Numbered from the stretch's first letter, positions 25,090-33,811 are shown. The stretch: 51,619 bases of DNA from Cellulomonas sp. IC4_254 (GCF_011603975.1 NZ_JAANNB010000004.1:1-51619); one strand, 5' to 3'. Numbers and translations are program-made. Notes: generated from the letters alone by a model not told the origin.

Positions 25090-26978
25090 CCGCGGCCCGT
25101 CCGGCCGCGGCCCGTGGCGGAGCGGAAGGCCGAGAACCTGCTGCGCACGGCGGTGGCGTCGCGGTCGGTCGGTCCGCGGTTCGCGGTGAGCGGTTCGGCC
25201 ACCACGGTCGGCGTGCGCCGCTCGAGGGTGGCCGAGCCCGCGGGTTGCGCGGCCGTCGGCCGGTAGGAGGAGAGCCGCCCGAGCTCGGCCAGCACCTCGT
25301 CCCGCAGGCCGGGCTCGGCGTACGTCTCCGAGGCCGCCGGGGCGGGCACGAACCAGTCGTCGCCGGCCGCCGCGGGTGAGGGCACGGCGGGAGAGGCGAA
25401 CCGCCCCGGCGCGGACGTGGGGTCCTCCGCGGGCGCCGGCGCGAAGCTCTCGACCGGCGCGAAGCCCTCGGCGGGCGCGAAACCCTCCGCAGGCGCGAAA
25501 CCCTCCGCAGGCGCCACACCCTCCGCGGGCGCGAAACCCTCCGCGGGCGCGAAGCCCTCGACCGGTGCGGGGACGGGTAGGAGGCGCTCCGTCGGCGGGC
25601 CGGCGGGCTCGGGCAGGAATTCCCCACCGTCGTCGGTGGTCGACCCGACACCCGAGACCGGGCCGGCGGCATGCGCCGGACCGAAGCCCGGCGCCGGCGC
25701 GGCGTCCGTCCCGGTGCCGCCGTCGAGCGGCGGCCAGGCGGGCGCGGCGTCGCCGAACCGTCCCGGCAGCACGGCGGGCGCGGCGGGCGGCTCGGCCGGG
25801 GTCGCGACGGGCCAGGCCGGCGCGTCGCCGTGGCCCGCAGCGGGGTCGGGGCCGTCGAGGACGGCGCCCGGCGCGGCGCCTCGGGACCGCCGCGGCAGCG
25901 AGCCGGCGTCCGCGGCGGCCGACGGGGTGCTCTCGGCCTCGGGCACCGACGGCGCCAGGGGCAGCGGGATCGAGTCCGTCACGACGGGCGCGTCGGGTCG
26001 CGCCGACCCGGTGGACGCGGTGTCCGCCGCGGAGCTCGCGGCCAGCAGCCGGGCCGGGACCCGGACGACCGCGGTGGTGCCCGGCGCGCCCGGGACCAGG
26101 TCGACCTCGACGCCCAGCCGCTGCGCCAGGCGCCCGACGACCACGAGCCCGATCCGTCCACCCGGCGGGATCGCCGAGGAGGTGAGCCGGCGACGCGCCT
26201 CGTCGAGCGTCTCGGGGTCCATCCCGAGCCCCGTGTCGGTGATCGAGACGACGGCGTCCTGCTCGTCGAGGTCGACCCGCACGTCGACCGCCGAGCCGGG
26301 CTCCGAGAACCGGGTGGCGTTCTCCAGGAGCTCCGCCAGGAGGTGTGCGACCGGGACCACCGCCGACGCCTGCAGCATCGGGTCCGCCCCGGCCGCCACC
26401 GTCACCCGGTCGTAGGCCTCGATCTGCGCGCAGGCCGTGCGCGCCGTGTCGGAGAGCGACAGCGGCTCGCGCGCGCGGCGGCCGGTCACGCCGCGGGACA
26501 GGACGATCACGGACTCGGCGTTCCGCCGCAGCCGCACGGTGAGGTTGTCCAGCTGGAACAGCACCCCGAGCACCTCGGGGTCCTCCTCCCGGCGCTCCAG
26601 CTCGTCCAGCAGCTCCAGCTGGCGGCCGAGCAGGCCGACCTCGCGCATCGCGCCGATCTCGGCCAGCACCGGGGCCGCGCCGGCCCCGTCCCCGGGGGCG
26701 TCCGCGACCGGCGTGGGCGCGGTCGTCGGGGTCGGCTCGTCGACGGGGGCCGGCTCGTCCGCGACGCCCGCCTGCCCGCGGGTGCCGGCACCGGACCGCC
26801 CGGTCCCCGCCGCGGGGACCTCGGCGTCGCGCCGGTCCTCGACCCCGCGCAGCCGGCGTGCCAGCCGGGCCACCTGCGCGGCCAGGAGGAGCGCCAGGAC
26901 GAGACCCAGGACGGCCACCGCCACCGCCACCACGGGCAGGTGCGGCGACGCCGCGAGGTCGTCGAGCATCTCGATCAT
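25086..26978 (-). CDS. Conservon sensor kinase-like protein (CvnA family) with a hexapeptide-repeat tail
   Basis: From ATG 26978 (AGGAGGG twelve bases upstream) the product has 630 residues: one membrane helix (about 15-34), a Pro/Ala-rich linker, a dimerisation segment (LFQLDNLTVRLRRNAES, 140-156), and a HATPase_c domain with N-box ELLENATRF (N220) and DTGLGM (248-253). The large N-terminal nitrate/nitrite-type sensor domain seen in many CvnA proteins is absent. In my knowledge of the family the segment reads LDHLATR with the phosphoacceptor His; here that position is N145, so autophosphorylation is doubtful. Residues ~370-630 are a Pro/Ala/Glu-rich disordered tail with tandem AP-AEG-F repeats (471-512). 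It is the first gene of the long minus-strand run leading into the pilus genes. Confidence 0.88.
   Translation of the reverse strand: MIEMLDDLAASPHLPVVAVAVAVLGLVLALLLAAQVARLARRLRGVEDRRDAEVPAAGTGRSGAGTRGQAGVADEPAPVDEPTPTTAPTPVADAPGDGAGAAPVLAEIGAMREVGLLGRQLELLDELERREEDPEVLGVLFQLDNLTVRLRRNAESVIVLSRGVTGRRAREPLSLSDTARTACAQIEAYDRVTVAAGADPMLQASAVVPVAHLLAELLENATRFSEPGSAVDVRVDLDEQDAVVSITDTGLGMDPETLDEARRRLTSSAIPPGGRIGLVVVGRLAQRLGVEVDLVPGAPGTTAVVRVPARLLAASSAADTASTGSARPDAPVVTDSIPLPLAPSVPEAESTPSAAADAGSLPRRSRGAAPGAVLDGPDPAAGHGDAPAWPVATPAEPPAAPAVLPGRFGDAAPAWPPLDGGTGTDAAPAPGFGPAHAAGPVSGVGSTTDDGGEFLPEPAGPPTERLLPVPAPVEGFAPAEGFAPAEGVAPAEGFAPAEGFAPAEGFAPVESFAPAPAEDPTSAPGRFASPAVPSPAAAGDDWFVPAPAASETYAEPGLRDEVLAELGRLSSYRPTAAQPAGSATLERRTPTVVAEPLTANRGPTDRDATAVRSRFSAFRSATGRGRTGRG
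25441..25566. repeat. Seven tandem 18-base repeats inside the CvnA-like gene
   Basis: Seven consecutive 18-base units beginning gcgaa(g/a)c(c/t)ctc (one variant begins gccacaccctc); two adjacent units at 25477-25512 are identical. On the minus strand they encode six-residue units of the form A-E-G-F-A-P. All copies keep frame. Confidence 0.9.
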
Positions 26979-27304
26979 GCGGGCCGTGACCCTCCTGGCA
27001 GCGCGTCGGTCGGCCGGTGCGACGCGGGCAGGCCGCTCAGCGGCCCGGCGTCTACTCCGGGTGGGCGCCCCGCGATACGGAGTGCCGACACCGGAATTCC
27101 TACCGATCCGGCACGCCACTCAGTCCGGCGCGCGGGCGTCACCGGGTGGTCAAACCCGGACAGAGCCGCGCCGGTGAGTGGTGGTCAGCCGCGCCACCCT
27201 GAGTGGAAGGGCACTGCCGCGTCCGGCCCGGTGCGGACCGCCGGGCCCTGCCGTGGGCAGCGCTCACCGCCGCCCCGCGCGTCAGCGCACCCGCGCCGCC
27301 CGGG
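26979..27304. other. Gap upstream of the conservon operon; probable promoter region
   Basis: About 325 bases with no convincing gene. It should hold the promoter of the minus-strand conservon-pilus run, but I find no good -35/-10 pair. Noted: a gatacgg heptamer at 27074-27080, an 8-base inverted pair ccactcag (27116-27123) / ctgagtgg (27199-27206), and the first copy of a 23-base tandem duplication at 27281-27303. Confidence 0.4.
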
Positions 27305-27325
27305 TCAGCGCACCCGCGCCGCCCG
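27281..27325. repeat. Tandem 23-base duplication over the aldehyde dehydrogenase stop
   Basis: gtcagcgcacccgcgccgcc followed by cg occurs at 27281-27302 and again at 27304-27325, period 23. The right copy contains the dehydrogenase stop codon (TCA at 27305-27307 on the plus strand); the left copy is its downstream duplicate. Confidence 0.9.
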
Positions 27326-28942
27326 CGCCGCGCGCAGCACCGCCGTCACCGTGCCGGTCCACCGCTCGGGGTCGCCGGCCAGCAGCCGCCCCGGCCCGAC
27401 GGGCGGCAGGACGGTGCGGCCGCCGACGCGGACGCCGTGCACGCCGCGCTGGACCGCGACGGTCCGGGTCGCGGTGAGCGCGAGCAGGCCCTCGCGCCCG
27501 TGCCGGTGCCCCCAGCCCGACGCCCCGCGGCCGCCCTGCGGTGCCGCGACCGAGCCCCAGGACGCCTGGTAGCCGTCGTTGACGTTCACGCTGCCGGCCC
27601 GCAGCCGGGCCGCGAGCGCCGCGCCGCGCCGCGTGGACCGGGTCCACACCGAGGCGTTCAGCGCGTACGCCGAGTCGTTCATCGCGGCGACCGCCTCGTC
27701 GTCCGAGGCGACCGGGGACAGGGCGACGACCGGCCCGAACGTCTCCTCCCGGAACGCGCGGGCGTGCGGCCCGACGCCCTCGAGGACCGTCGGCTCGTAG
27801 ACGTACGGGCCGAGGTCCGCGCGGTGCACCCCGCCCGCCAGCACGCGGGCGCCGCCGGACAGCGCGTCCTCGACGTGCTCGACGACGCGGGCCAGCTGCT
27901 CGGCAGAGGTGAGCGAGCCGACGTCGGACCGGTGGTCCAGGCCGGTGCCGACCCGGAGCGCCCGGGTCCGGCGCGCGAACGCCTCGGCGAAGGCGTCGTA
28001 CACGTCCCGGTGCACGTAGAGCCGCTCGACGGACATGCAGAGCTGCCCGGTGCCGCCGAAGCAGGCGCGCACCGCGCCCTCCGCGGCCGCCTCGACGTCG
28101 ACGTCCTCGGCGACGTACATCGCGTTCTTGCCGCCGAGCTCGAGCGTGCTCGGCACGAGCCGCTCCGCCGCCCGCGCGGCGACGACCCGCCCGGTCGCGG
28201 TCGACCCGGTGAAGACGACGTGGTCCACGTGGTCGACGACTGCGGAGCCGACGGTCGGGCCGTCGCCCAGCACGACCTGCACCAGCCCGCGGGGCATCCC
28301 GGCGTCCTCGAGCAGCTCGACCGCCCACAGCGCGGTCAGCGGCGTCTGCGGGTCCGGGCGGAGCAGCACGGCGTCGCCGGCCGCGAGCGCCGGGAGCACG
28401 TCGCCGAGCGTCAGGCTCAGCGGGTAGTTCCACGGCGCGACGACCCCGACGACGCCGAGGGGGTCGTGCCGGACCCGGACCGCGGTCAGGCCCGGCACCA
28501 GCCCCGGGCGCCGCTCCGGCGCGAGGTACCGGGGCGCGACGCGGCCGAGGTGCCGCGCCAGGAGGGCGATGTCGACGACCTCCTCGTAGGCGGCGCCCCG
28601 CGCCTTGCCGTTCTCGAGCTGGACGAGGTCGAGGACGTCGCTCTGCCGCTGCAGCAGCAGGTCGTGCACGCGCAGCAGCAGCCGCGCGCGGTCCCGGGCG
28701 GGCACCGCGGCCCACCGGCGCTGCGCCGCCCGCGCCGCGCGCGCCGCCCGGGCGACGTCCTCCGGGGTCGACTGCGGGAGGGTCGCCAGCGGCGCCCCGG
28801 TCCACGGGGCGTGGTGGGTGCGCGTCCCGGCGGCGGGCGAGCTCACGACCCGGTCCGCCAGGTCGCGCAGGTCGTCCGGCTCGAGGACGTACGTGGCGAG
28901 GGGGTCGGTCTCCGGGTCCAGGACGCCGTGCTCGGGCACCAT
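27305..28942 (-). CDS. NAD(P)-dependent aldehyde dehydrogenase, succinate-semialdehyde dehydrogenase-like
   Basis: A 545-residue aldehyde dehydrogenase. Visible: VVAPWNYPLSLTLGDVLPAL (substrate/cofactor entry), VFTGSTATGR (nucleotide loop), the general-base Glu in LELGGKNAM and the catalytic Cys in FGGTGQLCMS, then EETFGPVV. The combination, and the short AAARxAAxRWAAVP N-terminal region, resembles actinobacterial succinate-semialdehyde dehydrogenase 2 (GabD2), but the true substrate cannot be set from sequence. ATG 28942 has a TAGCCT box six bases upstream and no ribosome site, so the mRNA is probably leaderless. A Arg/Ala-rich C-terminal extension ends in the duplicated segment. Confidence 0.88.
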   Translation of the reverse strand: MVPEHGVLDPETDPLATYVLEPDDLRDLADRVVSSPAAGTRTHHAPWTGAPLATLPQSTPEDVARAARAARAAQRRWAAVPARDRARLLLRVHDLLLQRQSDVLDLVQLENGKARGAAYEEVVDIALLARHLGRVAPRYLAPERRPGLVPGLTAVRVRHDPLGVVGVVAPWNYPLSLTLGDVLPALAAGDAVLLRPDPQTPLTALWAVELLEDAGMPRGLVQVVLGDGPTVGSAVVDHVDHVVFTGSTATGRVVAARAAERLVPSTLELGGKNAMYVAEDVDVEAAAEGAVRACFGGTGQLCMSVERLYVHRDVYDAFAEAFARRTRALRVGTGLDHRSDVGSLTSAEQLARVVEHVEDALSGGARVLAGGVHRADLGPYVYEPTVLEGVGPHARAFREETFGPVVALSPVASDDEAVAAMNDSAYALNASVWTRSTRRGAALAARLRAGSVNVNDGYQASWGSVAAPQGGRGASGWGHRHGREGLLALTATRTVAVQRGVHGVRVGGRTVLPPVGPGRLLAGDPERWTGTVTAVLRAARAARVR

Positions 28943-28948
28943 GCGGCC

Positions 28949-28954
28949 AGGCTA
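28949..28954 (-). promoter_or_regulatory. Leaderless -10 box of the aldehyde dehydrogenase gene
   Basis: TAGCCT (minus strand) with six bases to the ATG, the TANNNT-N6-start arrangement of actinobacterial leaderless transcripts. Confidence 0.55.
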
Positions 28955-28994
28955 CGCGCCCGGCCCGGCCGGGGCCCGGCCCCGCGCCGCCCTC

Positions 28995-29522
28995 TCAGCC
29001 CTGGCCCGCCTGCTCCGCCGCCCACGCCGCGACCCGGCGCGCCGACTCCTCGGGCGACAGGTCCTCGACCCGGGTCATGACGGTCCACCGCACGCCGAAC
29101 GGGTCGACGACCGAGCCGTACCGGTCGCCGGACACGAACGTCGACACCGGCTCGCGCAGGGTGGCGCCGGCGGCGACCGCCCGCTCGACGGTCGCGTCGA
29201 CGTCCGGGACGTGCACGGCGAGCGAGTAGGTCGCGGCCCCGGGGTCGGGGGCGGTGATGCCGTAGGCGGGCATCGGGTCGCTCAGCGTGAACCGGCCGTC
29301 GCCGAGGTCGAGCGCCGCCTCGCCGACCAGGTCGCCCATCCGGACCACGTCGACGACCCGGGCGCGGAGCACCCGCTCGTAGAATCCGATGGCCTCGGCG
29401 GCCGGGTGGACGACGAGGTGCGGGGTCAGCGACGTGACGCCGTGCGGGACGCCGTCGGTGGTGTGCGCGCCGGTGGCGGGCGCGGTGCCGGGGGTCGGTG
29501 CGGGTGCGGTGCTGTCGGTCAT
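28995..29522 (-). CDS. VOC-superfamily protein (PhnB/glyoxalase-like)
   Basis: A 175-residue protein of the vicinal-oxygen-chelate fold: a disordered 30-residue start, then two beta-alpha-beta-beta-beta halves, with LTPHLVVHPAAEAIGFYERVLRA opening the first and the characteristic VVDPFGVRWTVMTRVEDLSPEE closing the second, as in PhnB-like proteins. The expected metal ligands are only partly kept (His in LTPHLVV), so enzymatic activity is uncertain. It is divergent from the AraC-type regulator gene, 62 bases between starts, making it a likely target of that regulator. Confidence 0.85.
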   Translation of the reverse strand: MTDSTAPAPTPGTAPATGAHTTDGVPHGVTSLTPHLVVHPAAEAIGFYERVLRARVVDVVRMGDLVGEAALDLGDGRFTLSDPMPAYGITAPDPGAATYSLAVHVPDVDATVERAVAAGATLREPVSTFVSGDRYGSVVDPFGVRWTVMTRVEDLSPEESARRVAAWAAEQAGQG

Positions 29523-29584
29523 GGTCCGAGCGTCGCCCGGTCGCGGCGACGGGTCTTGTACGAACGGGACACGGGAGGCGGCGC

Positions 29585-30373
29585 GTGGTCGAGTCGGCGG
29601 GGCACCTCAACCCGGGCGACCCCGAGGTGGCGTTCTCCCGGTTCGTCCTCGGCGCGGACCTGGACGACCTCGTGCGGCACGTCTGGGTCGCGCGGTGGGA
29701 CGTCCCGCCCGGCGTGGTCCGGCAGCAGCGGGTGCTCACCTACCCCGCCGCGAACGCCGTCCTCCAGCCGGCGGGCGCGACCCTGCACGGCCCCTCCCGG
29801 GTGCTCACCACCCAGGACCTGACCGGCCGGTCCTGGGTCGTGGGCGTGCTGCTCCGGCCCGCCGCCGGCCGGCTGCTCACCGCGACGGAGCCGACCCGCC
29901 TGGTCGGGCGTGGGGAGCCGCTGCCGGGCGCGCCGCTCCGCGCGGTCGCCGCCGCGATGGCCCAGGCCCCGGACGCGGCGGACGCCGCGGTGGCCGCGCT
30001 GCTCCGCACGTGGCTCGCCCCGGTCGCCGCCCGGGTGGACGACGCGGGGCGGCTGGCGAACGCGGCGTGCCGGGTCGCCGAGGAGCGCGCCGACGTGCTG
30101 CGGGTCGCCGACCTGGCCGACCTGCTCGGGACGACGACGCGCACCCTGAGCCGGGTGGTGCGGCAGCACACCGGGCTGACGCCGAAGTGGCTCATCGAGT
30201 GCCGCCGGCTGCAGGCGGCGGCCACGGCGCTGTTCGCCGACCCCGCGACCGACCTCGCCGGTCTCGCCGCGGACCTCGGGTACACGGACCAGGCGCACTT
30301 CACGCGCCGGTACCGGGCCGTCGTGGGCGAGACGCCGGCCCGGACGCGGCGGCACGCGGCGGCACCGGTCTAG
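29585..30373 (+). CDS. AraC-family transcriptional regulator
   Basis: From GTG 29585, six bases after GGGAGG, the product has 262 residues. The C-terminal ~100 residues hold the two-helix-turn-helix AraC domain: LRVADLADLLGTTTRTLSRVVRQHTGLTPKWLIECRRLQ and DLAGLAADLGYTDQAHFTRRYRAVVGETPARTRR. The N-terminal part resembles the DUF6597-type sensor domain seen in short AraC proteins (VWVARWDVPPG...). It is transcribed away from the VOC gene and likely controls it and itself from the shared 62-base gap. Confidence 0.9.
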   Translation: MVESAGHLNPGDPEVAFSRFVLGADLDDLVRHVWVARWDVPPGVVRQQRVLTYPAANAVLQPAGATLHGPSRVLTTQDLTGRSWVVGVLLRPAAGRLLTATEPTRLVGRGEPLPGAPLRAVAAAMAQAPDAADAAVAALLRTWLAPVAARVDDAGRLANAACRVAEERADVLRVADLADLLGTTTRTLSRVVRQHTGLTPKWLIECRRLQAAATALFADPATDLAGLAADLGYTDQAHFTRRYRAVVGETPARTRRHAAAPV

Positions 30374-30415
30374 GACCGCCGCCGGGACGCACCCGCGCCG
30401 GGCGCGGCACCCGCC

Positions 30416-32152
30416 TCACACCCCGAGCGTCACCCGCGCCTCCGGGTCCAGCAGCCCCGCCACGGCTGCGCGCCCCGCGGCCGGGTCCGCCGCGGCCAGC
30501 GCGGCGTCCGCCATCGCCCGGCACGCCTCGAGGGTGTGCCGCCGCAGCGCGAACCGCACCGCGGGCAGCGCGGCCGGCGACATCGACAGGCTGGTGACCC
30601 CGAGCCCGGTCAGCACCAGGGCCATCAGCGGGTCGGACGCGGACTCGCCGCACACGCCCACCGGCCGGTCCTTCGCCGCCCCGGCCCGTGCGGTCGCGGC
30701 GACGAGCTCGAGGACGGCGGGCTGCCACGCGTCGAGCAGGTCCACGAGCTCGCCGCGCAGCCGGTCGGCGGCCATCGTGTACTGCGCGAGGTCGTTGGTG
30801 CCGAGCGAGACGAAGTCGACCTCGTCGAGCACCGCGGCGGCGCGGAGCGCGGCGGCGGGCACCTCGACCATGACCCCGGCGGTGCGCAGGCCGGCCGCGT
30901 GCACGGCCTCGGCGAACGCCCGGGACTCGGCCGGGGTGGCGATCATCGGGGCCATCACCCAGGGCTGGGTGCCGGTCTCCTCGCCCGCCCGGGCCAGCGC
31001 GGTGAGCTGGTCGGTCAGCAGCGCGGGCGCGGACCGGACCAGGCGGTAGCCGCGGACGCCGAGCGCGGGGTTCTCCTCGGCGTGCAGGTTCGCGAACGCG
31101 AGCGGCTTGTCGGCGCCCGCGTCGAGGGTCCGGACGACGACCTTGCGGTCCGGGCCGAGCGCGCGCAGCACCCGCGCGTACGCGGTGGCCTGCTCGTCGA
31201 CGGTCGGCGCCTGCTGCCGGCCGAGGAACAGCACCTCGGTGCGGAACAGCCCGACGCCCTCGACGGCGGCGCCCACGAGCTTCTCGGCGTCCTCGGCGGT
31301 GCCGATGTTGGCGAGCAGCTGCACCCGGTGCCCGTCCGCGGTGCCGCCCGGGTCGGTGTCGGACTCCAGGGCGCGCTCGGCGGCGGCACGCGACTCCAGG
31401 GCGGTGCGGTCGTCGGCGGACGGCTCGACCAGGACGGTGCCCGCGGCGGCGTCGACGCCCACCACGACCCCGTCCGCGAGCGCCGAGGCGCCGGTGGTGC
31501 GCACGACGCACGGGATGCCGTTCTGCCCGGCGATGATCGCGGTGTGCCCGGTGGGACCGCCCTCCTCGGTGACGAGCGCCAGCACGCGCTCCAGGTCGAG
31601 GGCGGCGGTGTCGGCGGGCGCGAGGTCGGTCGCGACGACCACCGACGGCTCGCGGAGCTCGGGGACGCCCGGCGCGGGCAGCCCGGCGAGCCGGGAGACG
31701 ACCCGGTCGCGCACGCTGCGCAGGTCGGTGACCCGCTCGGCCAGGTAGCCGCCGGCCTGCTCGAACATCGCGGCGAACGTGCCGACCACGGCGTCGATCG
31801 CCGCGACCGGCGGCTCGCCGCCCCGGACGCGGCCGAGCACCTGGTCCCGCAGCGCCGGGTCGTCGGCCATCATCGCCGTCGCGCCCAGCACCTCGGCCAC
31901 CGTGCCGGTCGCGCGGCCGGCCTGGTCGCGCAGCCCGTCCCCCACGGCGGCGAACGCGGCGGTCACGGCGTCGGGCAGCTCGTCGGCCGGCACCGGGGCG
32001 CCGTCGCGGAGCACCGGGGCGTCGCCCGGGACGGCCGGCGCGGGCCGCACCCGCACCACCGGCCCCACGGCGACGCGCCGGCCGACGCCCACCCCCTGCA
32101 GCACGGTCCCGGCGGCGGGCGGTGCGGTCGTCTCGGTTCGCGTGTCGGTCAT
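30416..32152 (-). CDS. ptsI: PTS enzyme I (phosphoenolpyruvate-protein phosphotransferase)
   Basis: First phosphocarrier of the sugar PTS: takes phosphate from PEP and passes it to HPr. 578 residues, usual length. The phospho-histidine segment reads GGPTGHTAIIAGQNGIPCVV near residue 200 (the preceding Ser of the consensus TSHTAI is Gly here, the His is kept). The PEP-binding domain includes FRTEVLFL, GTNDLAQYTMAADR and the C-terminal CGESASDPLMALVLTGLGVTSLSMSP with the active-site Cys. It is the last gene of the fructose PTS cluster, 96 bases after the EIIBC gene across two hairpins. No HPr gene is found in the window. Confidence 0.95.
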   Translation of the reverse strand: MTDTRTETTAPPAAGTVLQGVGVGRRVAVGPVVRVRPAPAVPGDAPVLRDGAPVPADELPDAVTAAFAAVGDGLRDQAGRATGTVAEVLGATAMMADDPALRDQVLGRVRGGEPPVAAIDAVVGTFAAMFEQAGGYLAERVTDLRSVRDRVVSRLAGLPAPGVPELREPSVVVATDLAPADTAALDLERVLALVTEEGGPTGHTAIIAGQNGIPCVVRTTGASALADGVVVGVDAAAGTVLVEPSADDRTALESRAAAERALESDTDPGGTADGHRVQLLANIGTAEDAEKLVGAAVEGVGLFRTEVLFLGRQQAPTVDEQATAYARVLRALGPDRKVVVRTLDAGADKPLAFANLHAEENPALGVRGYRLVRSAPALLTDQLTALARAGEETGTQPWVMAPMIATPAESRAFAEAVHAAGLRTAGVMVEVPAAALRAAAVLDEVDFVSLGTNDLAQYTMAADRLRGELVDLLDAWQPAVLELVAATARAGAAKDRPVGVCGESASDPLMALVLTGLGVTSLSMSPAALPAVRFALRRHTLEACRAMADAALAAADPAAGRAAVAGLLDPEARVTLGV

Positions 32153-32188
32153 GGCCTGAGCGTCTCCCCGTCGAGATCGGTCTGGGAA

Positions 32189-32238
32189 GGGGCGGAGGTC
32201 CCGCCCCTGCGTCCCCGGGCCGCGACGGGCCCGGGGAC
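32189..32238 (-). terminator. Two hairpins between the EIIBC gene and ptsI
   Basis: gtccccgggcc (32211-32221) pairs with ggcccggggac (32228-32238), and ggggcgg (32189-32195) with ccgcccc (32201-32207). Their place suggests attenuation of the operon before ptsI, which may also have its own promoter. Confidence 0.55.
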
Positions 32239-32248
32239 CAGGATGCCG

Positions 32249-33811
32249 TCAGGCGACGGCGGGCTGGGCGGCGGCCGGCGTGGTCGCCGCGGCGGCGGCG
32301 TCCGCCTCCCGCTCGGCCTCGACCAGCGGGCTCGGTCGCAGGCCCTTGAGCACGACCACGACGCCCGCGGTGATCACCGTGCCGACCGCGACCGCCAGCA
32401 GGAACCCCAGCGGGTTCGAGATCAGCGGGAGCACCCAGATGCCGCCGTGCGGCGCCCGCAGGCCCGAGCCGACCGCCATCGTGATCGCCCCGGTGACGCT
32501 GGAGCCGACCATCGACGACACGATGACCCGCCAGGGGTCCGCCGCGGCGAACGGGATGGCGCCCTCCGAGATGAACGACAGGCCGAGCAGCCACGCGGCC
32601 TTGCCGTTCTCCCGCTCGGCGTGCGTGAACAGGCCCTTGCGGACGACGGTGGCCAGCGCCATCGCCAGCGGCGCGACCATGCCCGCGGCCATCACGGCCG
32701 CCATGATCCGGTACTGCACGGCGTCGCCGGTCAGCCCCTCGGTCGCCAGCCCGGTCACCGCGAAGGTGTAGGCGACCTTGTTGATCGGCCCGCCGAGGTC
32801 GAAGCCCATCATCGCGCCGAGCAGCGCGCCCATGAGCACGAGGTTGGAGCCGGACAGGCCGTTGAGCCAGTTCGTCAGCCCGTCCATGACGTTCGCGATC
32901 GGCCGGCCGATGACCACGAACATGAGGAAGCCGGTGATGAGCGAGGACAGCAGCGGCGTCACCACGACCGGCATCACGCCGCGCACGCCCTTGGGCACCC
33001 GCCACCGGCTGATCCACAGGGCGAGGAAGCCGCCGACGAACCCGGTGACCAGGCCGCCGAGGAAGCCCGCGCCGATCACCACGGAGATCGCGCCGCCGAC
33101 GAAGCCGGGCACCAGGCCGGGCCGGTCGGCGATGGCGTACGCGATGAAGCCGGACAGCACCGCCACGAGGAACCCGAAGGCGGCCGCGCCGGTCTGGTAC
33201 AGCAGCACCGCCCAGTCCTGCCCGGAGGTGATGCTGAACGACGTGATGAGGTCCTGCACGGGGACGGCGGTCACCGCGACCGGCCCCTCGTTCCCGGGCC
33301 AGGCCGCCTGGGCGATCATGAACCCGAGGGCGATGAGGATGCCGCCCGCGGCGACGAACGGGATCATGTACGACACGCCCGTCATCAGCCACTGCCGGAT
33401 CCGGGTGCCGACGCCCGCGTTCGGGTCGACCTTGACGGCGGGTCGCGGGGCCCCGGCGGCCGTGGGGGTGGCGCCGGCCGCGGCGGCGTCGGCCGCGGGC
33501 ACGCCCGCCTCGACCGCCGCGACGGCCTGGGCGAGCACGCCGTTCGGGTCGTGCACCGCCTTCTTGACGCCGACGTCCACGAAGGGCTTGCCGGCGAACC
33601 GGTCCTTGGCCTGGACCTCGAGGTCGGCGGCGTAGATCACGCCGTCCGCCGCCGCGATGATCGCGGGGTCGAGCGGCGTGGAGCCGGCCGCACCCTGCGT
33701 CTCGACGTGCACCTCGTGGCCGGCGGCCTTGCCTGCCTGCTCGAGCGCCTCGGCGGCCATGTACGTGTGGGCGATCCCCGTGGGGCACGAGGACACGGCG
33801 ACGAACTTCAT
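32249..33811 (-). CDS. fruA: PTS fructose transporter EIIBC component
   Basis: Membrane permease that imports and phosphorylates fructose to fructose 1-phosphate. 520 residues: an EIIB domain at 1-100 with the phosphorylated Cys9 in SSCPTGIAHTYMAAEAL, an Ala/Pro linker, then the EIIC domain with about nine to ten membrane spans, including MTGVSYMIPFVAAGGILIALGF. The ATG at 33811 overlaps the EIIA stop (ATGA). Placement with 1-phosphofructokinase and a DeoR repressor makes fructose the expected sugar. Confidence 0.93.
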   Translation of the reverse strand: MKFVAVSSCPTGIAHTYMAAEALEQAGKAAGHEVHVETQGAAGSTPLDPAIIAAADGVIYAADLEVQAKDRFAGKPFVDVGVKKAVHDPNGVLAQAVAAVEAGVPAADAAAAGATPTAAGAPRPAVKVDPNAGVGTRIRQWLMTGVSYMIPFVAAGGILIALGFMIAQAAWPGNEGPVAVTAVPVQDLITSFSITSGQDWAVLLYQTGAAAFGFLVAVLSGFIAYAIADRPGLVPGFVGGAISVVIGAGFLGGLVTGFVGGFLALWISRWRVPKGVRGVMPVVVTPLLSSLITGFLMFVVIGRPIANVMDGLTNWLNGLSGSNLVLMGALLGAMMGFDLGGPINKVAYTFAVTGLATEGLTGDAVQYRIMAAVMAAGMVAPLAMALATVVRKGLFTHAERENGKAAWLLGLSFISEGAIPFAAADPWRVIVSSMVGSSVTGAITMAVGSGLRAPHGGIWVLPLISNPLGFLLAVAVGTVITAGVVVVLKGLRPSPLVEAEREADAAAAATTPAAAQPAVA

